Shown here piece by piece: positions 45,396 to 53,872 of a stretch of 64,000 bases of DNA. The DNA lies in assembly GCA_030680235.1 (NCBI GenBank), contig JAUXWQ010000056.1:1-64000 (forward strand). The letters run 5' to 3'. Each line of letters begins with the position of its first letter. Position 1 is the first letter of the stretch. The notes beneath the pieces are model-generated. The model saw nothing but the letters and a program-made list of their open reading frames with translations, ran no database searches and had not been told where the DNA came from. The stretch is from Coxiellaceae bacterium (GTDB taxonomy: Bacteria > Pseudomonadota > Gammaproteobacteria > Coxiellales > Coxiellaceae). Position numbers and translations under genes: made by a program.

Positions 45396-45647
45396 TCACG
45401 GTGTTTTCTTTTTTAACTTCTCATATTCTTGTTCAACCGATTGTGCATGAAAAATTTGAAAATATTGCATGATAATGGCAGCACCCCAGCCAATTAAAAT
45501 CCACATAGGCCAAAAATGGCCGCGACCTGAAAAAAACCAAACTGCGATTAAAAATATATTCACAGCAGCATAAGAAAGCAGGCTTTTGCGAAAGGCGACT
45601 CTCTCCTTTGCCATTTTCCATAGAGCTGAATCTTTCCCATTGTCCAT
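45396..45647 (-). CDS. Small 2TM-domain membrane protein
   Basis: This 83-aa protein has two hydrophobic helices (AAVNIFLIAVWFFSG and FWPMWILIGWGAAIIMQYF) joined by a short RGH turn, with charged ends. It matches the 2TM-domain family (PF13239-like), whose function is unknown. A good GGGGGATG ribosome site precedes the ATG at 45647. It begins 14 bp after the cydC stop on the same strand and is probably the last gene of that transcript. Confidence 0.8.
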   Translation of the reverse strand: MDNGKDSALWKMAKERVAFRKSLLSYAAVNIFLIAVWFFSGRGHFWPMWILIGWGAAIIMQYFQIFHAQSVEQEYEKLKKKTP

Positions 45648-45661
45648 TGCACATCCCCCTT

Positions 45662-47308
45662 TTAGCTTATCTTAACGATCTTTTGCATTTTCTCTAATAT
45701 CTTGCGGTCATGTGTTGCAATAATCAATGTTTTCTTTGCAAAAAGAGACTCACATTTTTTCCAAATACTATCAAAGGTCGGGTTATCTAATCCCGTTGAA
45801 GGCTCATCCAGTAATAAAATAGGGGTGTCATGCAATAATGCGCGTGCAATCGCAATCCGTCGAATTTGTCCACCTGAAAATTGATTGCCAAACTCACCCA
45901 TAGGGGCATCTAATTTTTCAGGCAAATGAAAAACGGTATCTGTTAAATTCATTTTTTCTAAAACATCAAAGCATTGTTCATCCGTAAAATTGTTTTGAAA
46001 TAAACACAAATTATCGCGCACACTGCCGTTAAAAATATGCACTTGTTGCGTAACCAATGAAACTGTATTTCGTAAAACAGTTTCAGATAGATTTTTTAAA
46101 GGAGCACCCCCTAAAAAAATACTGCCTTCACTTGGATCATAAACGCGTGCTATTAAATTTAATAAGGTTGATTTCCCAGCACCTGATACCCCAGATAGCG
46201 CAATAGGGGTGTTCATTGGAATATCAAGTGTGACATTCTCTACCCTATTTTTAGGGTGATCTGGATAATGAAAAGAAATGTTATTTAAAGATAAATCGTA
46301 GTGATTTATCTTTTCATCGGATAAAAATTCAACGAAGGGCTTTTCTGAGGTGATGGCGACAATACGATTCGCAGCGGCCTTTGTTTTTCCTAGGGATAAT
46401 GCCGCCAGCGGGAGTGTCAACAACTGTTCAAATACGGCGATGACTAATAAGGTAATCATAGTCAATATTGCGCCATTCAGTTGATGTGTCTGTACGAGTG
46501 GAATACCGCAATAAATAATTAAAAATAGTGTCAGGCCTGAAAAAAAAGTCATTAGCGCAATAATAGTGCCTTTTAGCGCAGCCGCTTTTTGTTGTGCAAT
46601 GGTCAACGCATTGTTTTTTTCATCGAGTAAAACGTCACGTTCACTTTTCTTTAAAAATAATAAAAGATCGATAAATCCTTGTAAGGCATTGATGATCGTT
46701 ATGCGTAATTGTGCAGTATGTGATTGAACGTCGTGACCAATTTTCAAGCCTTTTTTTATAGCAAGTAAGGTAATGATTATTGTGCTTGTGAGCATGCCAA
46801 TGAGCGAAATCAATGCTAAAAAACCTGAAAAATAAGCAATAAAAATGGTGCTTAAGAGAATCAAGCAGAGTGCAATAAAAAAGGGAGATAATACGTTCAA
46901 GTATAAATGATCTAGTGCGTCAATATCATTGATCATGCGATTAAATAAATCGCCGCTGTGACGCTGTAGTAATTTTGCAGGGGATAAGGGGATGAGTTTT
47001 TCATAAAACCATACGCGTAAATTTGCCAAAATTTGAAAGGTGAGGTCATGATTGATGACGCGATCTGCATAACGTGAGCCAATACGTAGCAACGCCAAAA
47101 AGCGAATCATGGCGGCGGGTAAGAAATAATTAAAGAGTGAAGCAGTTGCTGGTAGAAGACCTGCAAAGGCGCTGGCTGCAATAAACCAGCCTGACAGTCC
47201 AAGTAAAGCCACTGAAGAAATAGCAACGGTAATCGATAAAAATAAACCCAGTAGGACGGTGGTTTTATGGTTTTTCCAGTGGGAAGTGAAGGAGAGTAGG
47301 GTTTTCAT
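45662..47308 (-). CDS. cydC: Thiol/heme-linked ABC exporter CydC
   Basis: This 548-aa half-transporter has six membrane helices followed by an ATPase domain. Walker A is LSGVSGAGKSTLLNL, the signature is FSGGQIRRIAIARALL and Walker B is ILLLDEPSTGLD. With CydD it exports glutathione/cysteine to the periplasm and is needed to assemble cytochrome bd. The ATG at 47308 with AGGACA upstream is preferred to the in-frame ATG at 47350, which would overlap cydD by 4 nt and add 14 residues not typical of CydC. Confidence 0.93.
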   Translation of the reverse strand: MKTLLSFTSHWKNHKTTVLLGLFLSITVAISSVALLGLSGWFIAASAFAGLLPATASLFNYFLPAAMIRFLALLRIGSRYADRVINHDLTFQILANLRVWFYEKLIPLSPAKLLQRHSGDLFNRMINDIDALDHLYLNVLSPFFIALCLILLSTIFIAYFSGFLALISLIGMLTSTIIITLLAIKKGLKIGHDVQSHTAQLRITIINALQGFIDLLLFLKKSERDVLLDEKNNALTIAQQKAAALKGTIIALMTFFSGLTLFLIIYCGIPLVQTHQLNGAILTMITLLVIAVFEQLLTLPLAALSLGKTKAAANRIVAITSEKPFVEFLSDEKINHYDLSLNNISFHYPDHPKNRVENVTLDIPMNTPIALSGVSGAGKSTLLNLIARVYDPSEGSIFLGGAPLKNLSETVLRNTVSLVTQQVHIFNGSVRDNLCLFQNNFTDEQCFDVLEKMNLTDTVFHLPEKLDAPMGEFGNQFSGGQIRRIAIARALLHDTPILLLDEPSTGLDNPTFDSIWKKCESLFAKKTLIIATHDRKILEKMQKIVKIS

Positions 47309-47346
47309 AGTAAGTGTGTCCTGTAAAAAGACGATAACTCGAGGTC

Positions 47347-49008
47347 TCACAGCGGTTTGATGCGAGCATGATTTTCAAGATCAATTTTCCATTTTATTTT
47401 GGCCAATATTTTCTGATCATGTGTCGCAATAATCAGCGTTTTTTTCTCATACCATCTATTCAATAATTCCCAAAAAATTTCAATATTGCTTTCGTCCAAA
47501 TAATTGGTTGGCTCATCAAATAAAACAATGGGTGTGTCGCGTAAAATAATTCTAGCCAATGCGATGCGTTGAATTTGTCCGCCGGACAACCCCACATTTT
47601 GTTCATAGATCATATCAGACAGATCCGTTGAAAAAAGCGTCACGCCAGCTGCTTCTGCCGCTGCGACAACTTCTGCCTGGGTTGTGCCTTTTTTTGCAAA
47701 GGCAATATTGTCATAAATGCTACCTGTCTGTAATCGGGGATATTGATGCAATAGTGAAAGTGTGGAGCGATAGTTGTCATTATCTATTGTGGCAATATCT
47801 ACTGTATTTGCAGTGATTTTGCCACATTGTGGTGTTATTAATTTTGCAATCAAATGTAATAGTGTTGATTTTCCAATCCCACTTTCACCTGTAATAGCGA
47901 TGCAGCCACCAAATGGAATAGTCAATGAAAAATTCTTAAAAATAGGTTTATTTTTGTAAGAAAATGTAACGTTCATGAATGATAAAGCAATCTGATCGCT
48001 GACTAATTTTTGTGAGGTTTCTACGGAGTCTGTTTCTGAATTAAATAAGGGTATCATTTCTTCTGCTGCGGCAATGGCTTCTGCGCGTGCATGATAAAAA
48101 GTGCCTAATTGGCGCAGGGGCATAAAAAATTCAGGTGCCAATAACAAAATAAACAAGGCTTGTTGTAGCGTAATTTTTACACCTGAAAAACCAATATGTA
48201 TATAGCCTAATAATCCGAGCCCTAAATAAACGGCAATCATTGCAATACTGATTGTTGCAAATAATTCGAGGGCGGCTGATGACAAAAAGGCGATTTTTAA
48301 AATACCCATTGTTTTTTCACGAAAAGCATTCGATAAGTTTTTAATGGAGGCTGTTTGTGCGCGCGCACGATTAAATAAAGACAGTGTGGTTAGCCCTTGC
48401 AGCGTATCTAGAAAATGTGCCGATAATTTAGCGAGCAGTTGAAAATTTTCTTGTTTTAATTTGGCGGTTTGCATGCCAATAAAAGCCATAAATAAAGGAA
48501 TAAGCGGGGCAGTGATGAATAAAAGCGTACCCGCTAACCAATTTTCTGGAAAAACAAAACAAAGAATAATAAAGGGCAAAATAACAACGATCATCATTTG
48601 TGGCAAATAGTCCGCAAAAAACCCATGAAGTGCCTCAATTTGTTCGATAAATACGGTGGTGAGCGCACCTGTTTTTTCTGTTGAAAATTTTTCAAGATTG
48701 GATGACATCCATTTTGAAAATAATTGCTTTCTCAGGGTGTTTTTAATAATGGCAGCAGTTTTAAAGCCAAGTTTTTCTCGATAAAAAGTGAGTATTGCGC
48801 GAAAGATGATTGTTAATAATAAGTATCCCAGCAAAGGGGTCGCGTCTTTTTCTGAAAGATCGTGTAAATAAACACGATCAATCAGTGTTGCGAGTAAATA
48901 AGCTTGTGCAATGAGACAAAAGCCAGAAAAAATGGCACAAAGCACATTGCGTGAGAGCGGCTGGCGCGCAAGCTGGCTTTGACGCATTAACCAAGGATAT
49001 GGGCGCAT
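47347..49008 (-). CDS. cydD: Thiol/heme-linked ABC exporter CydD
   Basis: This 553-aa partner of CydC has the same layout: an N-terminal transmembrane domain, then an ATPase with Walker A ITGESGIGKSTLLHL, signature LSGGQIQRIALARIIL and Walker B IVLFDEPTNYLD. CydD-before-CydC order is standard. GGAAT lies 7 nt before the ATG. The last codons (ENHARIKPL) contain a 13-bp exact match to the family A repeat start at 47359-47371. A 491-aa gene separates it from cydABX. Confidence 0.94.
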   Translation of the reverse strand: MRPYPWLMRQSQLARQPLSRNVLCAIFSGFCLIAQAYLLATLIDRVYLHDLSEKDATPLLGYLLLTIIFRAILTFYREKLGFKTAAIIKNTLRKQLFSKWMSSNLEKFSTEKTGALTTVFIEQIEALHGFFADYLPQMMIVVILPFIILCFVFPENWLAGTLLFITAPLIPLFMAFIGMQTAKLKQENFQLLAKLSAHFLDTLQGLTTLSLFNRARAQTASIKNLSNAFREKTMGILKIAFLSSAALELFATISIAMIAVYLGLGLLGYIHIGFSGVKITLQQALFILLLAPEFFMPLRQLGTFYHARAEAIAAAEEMIPLFNSETDSVETSQKLVSDQIALSFMNVTFSYKNKPIFKNFSLTIPFGGCIAITGESGIGKSTLLHLIAKLITPQCGKITANTVDIATIDNDNYRSTLSLLHQYPRLQTGSIYDNIAFAKKGTTQAEVVAAAEAAGVTLFSTDLSDMIYEQNVGLSGGQIQRIALARIILRDTPIVLFDEPTNYLDESNIEIFWELLNRWYEKKTLIIATHDQKILAKIKWKIDLENHARIKPL

Positions 49009-49049
49009 AAGTTATTCCATTGAGCGTGTTTTTATATTGTGCATAGGGA

Positions 49050-50525
49050 TCAGTTCTTAATCGCGGGGGAAGGGGGTCTGGAGTCATCATCATTATTATT
49101 ATCACTACTACCCGTGCTTGCCGTGCTACTGCTTCTTGATCGGTTTTGTGGTTGAACAACGCTTGGTAGAACACCTTGTGTCGTACTCATAGCATGATGC
49201 GCGTGTATTGGTGCAGTCAGTGATAAAACAGTGCCATCATTACGCTTAAAATTTATTTCATTGAAATGTTCTAAAAAACCCGCAATGGCAGCAGCTTGTT
49301 TGGGCGTGACGCCATCTAGGTCTAGCTTTGTGCCATAGACTTCTACGGTGTGTTTGCCAACAACACCTCTTGTATCTGGTACTTCAAGATTGGTAAAAGT
49401 GGCTTGTTTGAGCTGTGCTTCTTCAGCGCCGGTTAGCAGCAATTTTTCATTGACTACTTGTGTTTTTTCAAGGCCACCTGTTTGTATTTTTGCGGCTGTT
49501 GCGGCCATTAATTTGAAAATGTGTTTTCGTTCTTCAAACGTATCTGTTTTCTGTGTGACAGCAAAGGATGATGTGCCATCTGCGTGTAAAGTTTGATCGA
49601 GTTTTAAAGGGGTTTTTTTCAGCCCTTCATTCATGCTTTTACGACCAACCGTTGCTTCAAACTCGATACTGATTTTGTCGCCATTAATGGTAATGCTGGG
49701 TAGCTCTTCTTCAAGGCCTTGCGCACTTTTCTTTTTTGTTTTTACAAGATCAAATGCTATTTTGTCACAAAAGCCTGGTTGGTTTGATGTGCTGAGCGCC
49801 ATTTTTACTGCTTGGACTACTTCCTCAATATAGGTTTGTTTTTTTTGAGGAGACATTTTGTTGAAGAGGGTTGTTTCTAGGCGAGTGAAGTTATCGATGG
49901 TGTTTTCTTTTGCCGCGGTATAAATGCTGTCAAGATCAGCCTGTAATGCGTCGTCAGTTGGGCAGGACGGCTGTTTCTCATCAACCCATTTTTTCGTTGG
50001 GGGTTGCTGTGTTGCACGAGTTTCTTCGCAGTTTTGTAATGCCGTTCGCATGCGCATGAGCATACGACCATAAAGGTTTTCTTTTTTACCGTCAGTACCA
50101 ATGCCATGTAAGGTATCTTCAATTAAAAAGGCCTCTTTTGTTGCAAGTAAGTCTGCACGCAACTGATCGTTTTGGGTATATTTTTTCCAAAGCGCTGACC
50201 ATAAAGTACGATTAATGTCTTTACTAGCTGGTTTGATTGTTGTGATGTAGTGATAAATAGAATCATATTTTTCAGTCTGAGGGGCCGCTGGATTTTCTGA
50301 GAAACCGCCTGTATTTTTTGGATCTTTTGTATCGTGAAAAGTTTGCGTAAAAGCAGCGTGTTGGGAATCACCATTATCCGAGAAAAAAATGCACCGCTGT
50401 TTTGTTTCTATTTTTGTAGTAGGGTTTATGCGCAGAAGTTCACAGTTGCGCATTGCAATGGGTTGACCCTCTGGGGTTAACCAGGCACCGATCTTGGTTT
50501 TGGGGGATGGGGCTCGTTGTCTCAT
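49050..50525 (-). CDS. Uncharacterised 491-aa protein within the cyd cluster
   Basis: No family is recognised. The protein is hydrophilic with no signal peptide or membrane segment. The centre looks mixed alpha/beta (about residues 250-330, ITINGDKISIEFEATVG), and the C-terminal 35 residues are disordered and Ser/Asp/Asn-rich (RSRSSSTASTGSSDNNNDDD) ending RPPSPAIKN. No clear ribosome site precedes the ATG. It sits on the same strand between cydX and cydD, where bacteria normally have nothing or cyd accessory genes. The composition resembles the 383-aa protein at 60.7 kb. A translocated effector is a plausible guess only. Confidence 0.75.
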   Translation of the reverse strand: MRQRAPSPKTKIGAWLTPEGQPIAMRNCELLRINPTTKIETKQRCIFFSDNGDSQHAAFTQTFHDTKDPKNTGGFSENPAAPQTEKYDSIYHYITTIKPASKDINRTLWSALWKKYTQNDQLRADLLATKEAFLIEDTLHGIGTDGKKENLYGRMLMRMRTALQNCEETRATQQPPTKKWVDEKQPSCPTDDALQADLDSIYTAAKENTIDNFTRLETTLFNKMSPQKKQTYIEEVVQAVKMALSTSNQPGFCDKIAFDLVKTKKKSAQGLEEELPSITINGDKISIEFEATVGRKSMNEGLKKTPLKLDQTLHADGTSSFAVTQKTDTFEERKHIFKLMAATAAKIQTGGLEKTQVVNEKLLLTGAEEAQLKQATFTNLEVPDTRGVVGKHTVEVYGTKLDLDGVTPKQAAAIAGFLEHFNEINFKRNDGTVLSLTAPIHAHHAMSTTQGVLPSVVQPQNRSRSSSTASTGSSDNNNDDDSRPPSPAIKN

Positions 50526-50617
50526 AAAGTGTGCAACTTTTCGTTTATAGTTGATGCGCTAAGTATAGCGTGTAAGCCTTAAGAGAAGGTTAATAGTATG
50601 GTTAGGATTTGTTCTGC

Positions 50618-50696
50618 GATGCGAGCCGCGCGTGTAACGAGCGAATTTGCAGGATGAGAACCCTGCAAATTTGCTCGTTACATGCGCGGCTCGTAC
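50618..50696. repeat. Family A palindrome (A5)
   Basis: The left arm is GATGCGAGCCGCGCGTGTAA followed by CGAGCGAATTTGCAGG. The right arm is CCTGCAAATTTGCTCGTTAC followed by ATGCGCGGCTCG. The stem is about 35 bp with a tiny loop. It lies directly after cydX and before the 491-aa gene, so it may end the cydABX transcript. Confidence 0.9.
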
Positions 50697-50699
50697 CCA

Positions 50700-50774
50700 T
50701 TAAATGCGGACAGACAGCCAAATACCAAATGCGATCGCAAGCAGAATAGTGATCATAATTAACACGTAAAACAT
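50700..50774 (-). CDS. cydX: CydX-like small subunit of cytochrome bd oxidase
   Basis: This 24-codon gene encodes MFYVLIMITILLAIAFGIWL followed by SVRI, a single hydrophobic helix. A very strong ribosome site, AAGGAGGGTG, lies 5-8 nt upstream, which makes translation convincing. It begins 43 bp after the cydB stop, the position of cydX in other cydABX operons. Known CydX proteins are 30-40 aa with one helix and stabilise the heme centres; this one is shorter and lacks the usual MWYF start, so the assignment rests on position and topology. Family A palindrome A5 follows immediately. Confidence 0.7.
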   Translation of the reverse strand: MFYVLIMITILLAIAFGIWLSVRI

Positions 50775-50817
50775 AATACACCCTCCTTTATCCCTCTTTT
50801 TTAAGAGAGGGGATATT

Positions 50818-51963
50818 TTAATAAAAAGTATGATCGTTTTTACGAACATCTTCTTCTGTCAGCGTGGGTTTCTTCCCCCAGATCGTTGAATAAGCAAAGA
50901 TTTTATATGCAACAATAATAATCAGTAAGACAACGCCGAGATATAGCATGACGTTTAATGCATATTGGCTTGAGGCTGAGTTCCAAACCGTTAAGCTTTG
51001 ATTAGGATGGGTAGAAGATGGCATGAGAAAAGGGAAGAGGGTTGCGCCAGCCGTGCCAACAATACCGCCAATGGCAAAACAGCTTGCCCAAAAAGCAGTG
51101 GCATACCAGCCATAATAAGCAGCCCAAAGGGATTCTAAAATACCGCCGTAAGCGGCAATGGGTGCTAAATATTTCCAGGGATATTGATCATAGGTTTGAA
51201 TCCAATAACCCACACCGCTTGTGACAATATTATTTAAGGGTTGTTCTGTAGGAATAACAGCAGATGCTATTAGTTTGTAACCCACGAGCTTATACATTAA
51301 TAATAGGCCGGCAGCAGTAAAGGCAATTAAAAGCAAAATGGCTGAGCGAATATGCATTTTCAAGGCTAATTTTTGCAAATTGCCTTCCGTACGACGTTGC
51401 AAATAGACAGAGCCATGCATAAATACCATTAATACAGAGACGCAGCCCGACAAAAGTCCGTAGGGGTTTAATAAATCAAAAAGATTACCGGTATAAAAAG
51501 ATTGGTAGGTGTGTGGATCAAAATAATAAGGGAAGCCTAAGAAACAGTTACCAAAGGCAACGCCAAAAACAAATACTGGCACAACACCACTGATAAAAAG
51601 TCCCCAGTCGCAGCATTTTCTCCAGGTATCACTGTCGATTTTGTTTCGATATTCATAGGAAGGTGGACGTAAGAAAAGCGAAAATAAGATTAATAACAGT
51701 GCAGCGTACATGCCAGAAAAAGCGGTGCTATAAACGACGGGCCATACGACAAAAATACCGCCACCACCAAATACGATCCAGGTAAGATTACCATCCCAGG
51801 TTGGTGCGCTGGTATTTAACACGATCCGACGATCTGTTTCGGAGCGCAAAAAGGGCATATACATCGTCACGCCTGCATCAAAACCTGCTGTTGCAGCGTA
51901 TACCATTAATACACCGCCGATAATTAACCACCAAGCGATTTTTAGAAATTCGTATTCAAACAT
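50818..51963 (-). CDS. cydB: Cytochrome bd ubiquinol oxidase subunit II, CydB
   Basis: This is a 381-aa membrane protein with about eight hydrophobic segments, matching the 379-aa E. coli subunit. The N-terminal KIAWWLIIGGVLMVYAATAGFDAG and the NTSAPTWDGNLTWIVFGGGG segment are typical. It forms the structural partner of CydA in the high-affinity terminal oxidase that reduces O2 with ubiquinol under low oxygen. It lies about 100 bp downstream of cydA with a family D palindrome between, and a weak hairpin (50792-50812) separates it from cydX. Confidence 0.97.
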   Translation of the reverse strand: MFEYEFLKIAWWLIIGGVLMVYAATAGFDAGVTMYMPFLRSETDRRIVLNTSAPTWDGNLTWIVFGGGGIFVVWPVVYSTAFSGMYAALLLILFSLFLRPPSYEYRNKIDSDTWRKCCDWGLFISGVVPVFVFGVAFGNCFLGFPYYFDPHTYQSFYTGNLFDLLNPYGLLSGCVSVLMVFMHGSVYLQRRTEGNLQKLALKMHIRSAILLLIAFTAAGLLLMYKLVGYKLIASAVIPTEQPLNNIVTSGVGYWIQTYDQYPWKYLAPIAAYGGILESLWAAYYGWYATAFWASCFAIGGIVGTAGATLFPFLMPSSTHPNQSLTVWNSASSQYALNVMLYLGVVLLIIIVAYKIFAYSTIWGKKPTLTEEDVRKNDHTFY

Positions 51964-51998
51964 GTTGGACCTCTTTCTTGGTTTATTTTAGTGTTAAG

Positions 51999-52069
51999 GT
52001 GAGTGAGTGTGTGAGATCAGAGGTGTCATTACGATTTCTAAGGTCTCACACTCACACTCACACTCACAT
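51999..52069. repeat. Family D palindromic element (D6)
   Basis: GTGAGTGAGTGTGTGAGATC, then AGAGGTGTCATT, is answered by AAGGTCTCACACTCACACTC followed by ACACTCACAT. It lies in the cydA-cydB gap and includes the cydA stop codon (TGA in ATGTGAGTGTGAG read on the minus strand). Confidence 0.85.
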
Positions 52070-53620
52070 TTTTACTTCATAATGATACCTTCCTGTTCCC
52101 AGCGTACTTGGCCCTTTGCGTGCAAACTTAAACATCAAAAACAGCTCGATGCTAATTAATACACTGTAAAACACCACAAATAAGACAAGACTTGAAATTA
52201 ATGACGCAGTATCGAGGGTTGAAATGCCCATAAAAGTGGGCATGATGTCGTGAATAGCCCAAGGTTGGCGGCCAACTTCAGCAAGCATCCATCCGCATTC
52301 AGCAGCGATGTAAGGCAGCGGAATGCTCCATACGCAGCAACGTAAAAAGAAAGGATGTTTTTCCAAACTATGACGCATTGTGTAAATAACACCTAAAATA
52401 AGTAGTAAAAATGTGACTCCCCAAATTGCTAACATAATACGAAAAGTAAAAAATGCGGTTGGCATATTCGGTATACCGCTTTTCGCCGCTTGTGCTATTT
52501 GATTCGGTGTTGCGTGCACGATGTCATTGGTATAAGGCAATAACAAATACGCAAAGCCTAAATCACCTTGTGTTTGATTAAAGGTTTTGAGCGTTGCATC
52601 ATCTGCTTTTTTATTCCAAATGGCCTGTAATGCACCGTATGCCTTAATACCATTTGTGACGCGCGCTTTGTTTTTCTCAATAATTGAATCAGCGCCTTCA
52701 ACAGTACCTGTTAAAGAGTGTGAGGTAATCAAGCTTAAAACATAAGGAACTTGCACCGTGAAATAATTTTTTTCAGCGGTTTGATCAGGCCATGCAAAGA
52801 CATACCATGCAGCGGGTGCTTTTTGTGTTTGCCATTGTGCTTCGATAGCCGCCATTTTTTCAGGTTCATCGCGTTGCACTTCTAAGCCATTTTGATCGCC
52901 AAAGAAAGCAAGCATGATTGAGCAAATCAAACCAAAACCCACTGCAATCGCAAAAGAGCGTGTTGCAAATTCAATATCTTGTTTTTTTAGGAGATAAAAA
53001 GCGCTGATACCAGCAACAAATAGAGAAGAAACTAAAAAGCCTGCAAGGGCTACGTGACCAATGCGAATTTGTGCAAGATCATGCATGTATAACGCAGCAA
53101 TGCTATGTAACTTTAATGTCATGTTTTGGTAGTCGAATTCAGTGGAGATGGGATGTTGCATCCAACTGTTTGCGGCCAAAATATTAACGATGGATAAGCT
53201 TGCGCCAAATGCCATGAAGAAGGTCACCATAAAATGGGCACGCTGGCTTAATTTATCCCAAGTAAAAAAGAATAAACCAAACATCGTGGCTTCAAGCATA
53301 AAAGCGGTAATCCCTTCGATTGCCAAAACGGGACCGAAGCTGCCGCCGATCATGCGTGAAAAATAAGCCCAATTTAAGCCAAATTCAAATTCCATCGTGA
53401 GACCACTGATGACGCCGACGGCAAAGTTAATCGCAAGTAATTTTCCCCAGAAGCGGGTCATGTCTTTATAGATCACATTGTTCGTGAGGACGTAGGCGCC
53501 TTCCATCGCGACTAAAATCCACGTTAAACCAAGCGTTAACGGGACAAATAGAAAGTGAAACATAGCAGTAAAGGCAAATTGCCAGCGGGATAATTCAACA
53601 ACAGCGAAATGAGGCGTCAC
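52064..53620 (-). CDS. cydA: Cytochrome bd ubiquinol oxidase subunit I, CydA
   Basis: This is a 518-aa heme-bearing membrane subunit. His22 in FTAMFHFLFVPLTLG corresponds to the E. coli heme b595/d ligand His19. The quinol-binding Q-loop is present (GLEVQRDEPEKMAAIEAQWQ), followed by the helix bundle and the ending GRYHYEVKM. The start is GTG at 53620 with AAGGAA 8 nt upstream. It heads cydA-cydB-cydX. Its stop codon lies within the family D palindrome that follows. It is divergent from fadE. Confidence 0.97.
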   Translation of the reverse strand: MTPHFAVVELSRWQFAFTAMFHFLFVPLTLGLTWILVAMEGAYVLTNNVIYKDMTRFWGKLLAINFAVGVISGLTMEFEFGLNWAYFSRMIGGSFGPVLAIEGITAFMLEATMFGLFFFTWDKLSQRAHFMVTFFMAFGASLSIVNILAANSWMQHPISTEFDYQNMTLKLHSIAALYMHDLAQIRIGHVALAGFLVSSLFVAGISAFYLLKKQDIEFATRSFAIAVGFGLICSIMLAFFGDQNGLEVQRDEPEKMAAIEAQWQTQKAPAAWYVFAWPDQTAEKNYFTVQVPYVLSLITSHSLTGTVEGADSIIEKNKARVTNGIKAYGALQAIWNKKADDATLKTFNQTQGDLGFAYLLLPYTNDIVHATPNQIAQAAKSGIPNMPTAFFTFRIMLAIWGVTFLLLILGVIYTMRHSLEKHPFFLRCCVWSIPLPYIAAECGWMLAEVGRQPWAIHDIMPTFMGISTLDTASLISSLVLFVVFYSVLISIELFLMFKFARKGPSTLGTGRYHYEVKM

Positions 53621-53872
53621 GGTAGTGTTCCTTTCATAATTGACAACTTCAATAATCTAGCACTTCCCTGTGAATTGTTCTACATTTGATCGAAAATGCT
53701 AATGAGTTGCATTTGCAGTTGAAAAAATTTTTTCGAAGAAATAACCGATGAATCGAGGCGTTGAAAAAAGTCTATTATGGATTTGTTCTAAAAAAATCAA
53801 TCAGAAACAGCTTATTTTTTTCTGCTAATGTGGTATTTTTAGCAAGCTGTTTTATCACCAAGGAGCATAGTG

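Noticed and set aside
50792-50812. Terminator between cydB and cydX
   Set aside because: The stem is imperfect (extra GA) and lacks a downstream T-run in the direction of transcription; treated as a weak intercistronic hairpin only.
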